Shown: one piece after another, positions 62,533 through 64,000 of the stretch | How the letters are laid out: the number at the start of each line of letters is the position of its first letter | Position numbering within the stretch: the stretch's first letter is position 1 | Assembly: GCF_001698205.1 (NCBI RefSeq) | Contig: NZ_CP016591.1 | Span: forward strand, 806,001 to 870,000 | Reading direction: 5' to 3' | DNA: 64,000 bases | Source of the DNA: Tsuneonella dongtanensis | Lineage (GTDB): Bacteria > Pseudomonadota > Alphaproteobacteria > Sphingomonadales > Sphingomonadaceae | The notes under the pieces: model-generated | The model's database searches: none | What the model saw: only the letters and a program-made list of their open reading frames with translations | Told to the model about the DNA's origin: nothing | Made by a program: the position numbers and the translations under genes

Positions 62533-62769
62533 TTACTGGTCGTTGGAGCCCTGGTCGTTAGAGCCTTGGTCGTTGGACCCCTGGTCGTTTGCCCCTTGAT
62601 CATTGGAACCCTGGTCATTGGAACCCTGATCGTTCGACCCTTGGTCATTCGAGCCCTGATCATTGCTCGCGGCGGGCTCCATCGGAGCCTCCGGTTCGGC
62701 AGGCTCGGCGCAGGCGTTTAGGCCGAGCGCCACAGTCAGCGCCAGACCAGTTGCCATCCACTTTTTCAT
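62533..62769 (-). CDS. Small lipoprotein with SNDQG pentapeptide repeats
   Basis: 78 residues from ATG 62769, after AAAGGGAGGAAT. The leader MKKWMATGLALTVALGLNAC ends in a lipobox (Cys20). A short acidic, Pro/Ala-rich spacer (AEPAEPEAPMEPAA) precedes eight SNDQG/ANDQG units and a final SNDQ that runs to the stop. The repeat is hydrophilic and probably unfolded, with Asp spacing that might bind calcium. No family was recognised. It is the next gene on the same strand after the TPR protein. Confidence 0.7.
   Translation of the reverse strand: MKKWMATGLALTVALGLNACAEPAEPEAPMEPAASNDQGSNDQGSNDQGSNDQGSNDQGANDQGSNDQGSNDQGSNDQ
62536..62667. repeat. Tandem 15-bp repeats inside the lipoprotein gene
   Basis: Nine consecutive 15-base units (the last lacking one codon) encode SNDQG. 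Units differ mainly at synonymous positions (CTGGTCGTTGG, TTGGTCATTCG), so the array is not newly made. Because the unit is a multiple of three, copy-number changes would keep the frame. Confidence 0.85.
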
Positions 62770-62792
62770 AGTCCATTCCTCCCTTTGTTGAA

Positions 62793-64000
62793 TCAAACGA
62801 ACCCGGCTTGCTTCAGCATCTGCTGGAACCGCGGCCGGTCGCGGATCGGGTCCATGAACGGGTCGTTGAGCAGGTAGACCAGCCCGGAATCTTGCAGGCG
62901 CCGCGCCTCTTCCAGTGTCTGCAGGGCATCGTCCGGGCGACCCCACTGGGCCAGCACCTGCGCTTTCTGGTAAAGCGCGTTGTCGCCGTGTTCCGCGATC
63001 AGCCCATCGAGGCTAGCCTGCGCTGCCTCCGGCTGGCCTTGCAGGAAATGGACGATCGCCAATCCCGTCAGGCCATTGAGCGTGTTCTTCTCGGCTTCGT
63101 AGGATGCACGCGCGGCGTCGAGATCCTTGAGCATCACGTAGGAATCGCCGATATCCCCGTTCACGCTGTTGCGTTTCGGGTTGATCGACAGCGCATGCCG
63201 GCCGGCGGCGATCGCTTTTTCGTACTCGCGCGCCGCGAAGAGAATGATGCCTTCGGTCCGGAATACCGAGGCGTTGAGCGGATCGAGCGCAGAGGCCTGC
63301 TCGATCGCCATCCTTGCTTCCGCGAAGCGACCGGTCCGCGCGCAGAAGATCGCGTAGCGGCTGAGCACGTCGATTTCGCCGTTGGCGAACTCGAATGCGC
63401 GCTCGAAGGGCTCGCGCGCGCCGCGTACGTCGAGGCGCCCATAGAACAGGGCATAGCCAAGGGCGCTGAACCCGGCGGCGTACCTCGGCGCGATCTCGGT
63501 CGCACGCCGCGCTTCGGCCACCGCCTCGTCCATCGACCGCTTTCGGTCGGCGCTGGTCTGGTACTGGTTGGCGATCACGCCGAGCGCGCGCGACCGCGCC
63601 GCGCGGGCCGCCGCGTATTGGGGGTCGATGCGGATGGCCTCGTCGAACTTGGCCAGCGCAGCGCGCTCGCTCGCTTCGTCGATGTGGAGATCGAACAGCG
63701 CGCGCCCCCTGTGAAACGCATCGAATGCGGCCACGCTTCGGGTCCCTCCCAGTTCGGGGCCCCCGCTGTTGGCAAAGTCGGCATCCATCGTCGCCTTGAG
63801 GGCCGAGGCGACGGCGGCGGCGATGGCGGATTGCAGGGCGAAGATGTCGGCGAGCGGTCGCTCGAAAGACTCGGCCCACGTGCTGGCACCTGTGGCGACA
63901 TTGATGAGCCCGGCAGTGATCTTGACGATTTCGCCCATCTTCTGGACGTTGCCATTCAGCAGAAATGCGACGCCCAGGGCCTTGCCGATGGAGTCCATCT
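62793..64000 (-). CDS. C-terminal part of a TolB-like/TPR signalling protein, cut by the window edge
   Basis: About 401 residues are visible and the 5' end lies beyond 64000. The first 70 residues (FLLNGNVQKMGEIVKITAGLINVATG, WAESFERPLADIFALQSAIA) match the TolB/FlgO-like domain seen after an adenylate-cyclase or winged-helix module. The rest is a TPR superhelix (AALAKFDEAIRIDPQYAAA, EARRATEIAPRYAAGFSALGYALF, EKAIAAGRHALSINPKRNSV). The missing N-terminus decides whether it is a cyclase, a CadC-like regulator or neither. It is followed 23 bases on by the repeat lipoprotein gene, probably in one transcript. Confidence 0.75.
   Translation of the reverse strand, partial: MDSIGKALGVAFLLNGNVQKMGEIVKITAGLINVATGASTWAESFERPLADIFALQSAIAAAVASALKATMDADFANSGGPELGGTRSVAAFDAFHRGRALFDLHIDEASERAALAKFDEAIRIDPQYAAARAARSRALGVIANQYQTSADRKRSMDEAVAEARRATEIAPRYAAGFSALGYALFYGRLDVRGAREPFERAFEFANGEIDVLSRYAIFCARTGRFAEARMAIEQASALDPLNASVFRTEGIILFAAREYEKAIAAGRHALSINPKRNSVNGDIGDSYVMLKDLDAARASYEAEKNTLNGLTGLAIVHFLQGQPEAAQASLDGLIAEHGDNALYQKAQVLAQWGRPDDALQTLEEARRLQDSGLVYLLNDPFMDPIRDRPRFQQMLKQAGFV

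Noticed and set aside
1-64000. CRISPR arrays, insertion sequences and integrases
   Set aside because: No regularly spaced repeats, transposase-like or recombinase-like proteins were found. The only tandem array is the coding repeat at 62536-62667.

Overview
The window is GC-rich DNA from a Gram-negative bacterium. TonB-dependent receptors of the Caulobacter/sphingomonad type without any SusD partner, sodium:solute symporters, IlvD/Edd sugar-acid dehydratases and FadR-type regulators suggest an alphaproteobacterium, most likely a sphingomonad, perhaps marine. This is an inference from gene families, not from a marker gene. No rRNA, tRNA, CRISPR array, transposase or integrase was recognised.

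Positions 1-6.9 kb hold four genes, all damaged: two clan GH-A type glycosidases with in-frame stops, a PhoD-like phosphatase with a frameshift at a nine-base C/G homopolymer, and a TonB-dependent receptor with no start codon and a shortened, frame-switched barrel. This looks like a decaying substrate module.

Positions 7-55.4 kb are a large, intact polysaccharide utilisation region. It encodes two further TonB-dependent receptors, five Cys-type sulfatases, six GH43-like genes (one fused to a Kelch propeller, one with two GH43 units), two GH27 enzymes (one lipoprotein, one cytosolic), a DUF5060 glycosidase, a 3-keto-glycoside pair, a GHL15-like lipoprotein, an unassigned TIM-barrel-like lipoprotein and three paralogous beta-helix proteins. 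Two SSF symporters, a lactonase, two IlvD/Edd dehydratases, an AraD1/FAH-fold enzyme, an aldehyde dehydrogenase and an SDR make up a complete non-phosphorylative pentose route to 2-oxoglutarate. Together they suggest a sulfated, arabinose- and/or galactose-containing polysaccharide such as a green-algal arabinan or arabinogalactan. Enzymes in the envelope desulfate and trim it, the receptors and symporters import the products, and the sugar is oxidised in the cytoplasm.

Two FadR-family regulators, each linked to an IlvD/Edd gene, probably control the locus. Nine intergenic AT-rich sites resemble ATTTGT-N3-ACAAAT and fit the FadR-subfamily operator pattern TNGT-N3-ACNA.

Positions 55.4-64 kb are accessory. 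A more AT-rich LOG-family gene is followed by a degenerate stretch with a small HExGH protein, then by a two-gene unit: a SLOG-like nucleotide-binding domain fused to a four-helix membrane region, and a secreted trypsin-fold protease with a large unknown N-terminal region. A lipoprotein made of SNDQG repeats and the C-terminal part of a TPR signalling protein close the window. The SLOG-membrane/protease pair is the best candidate for an undescribed conflict or stress-sensing system.
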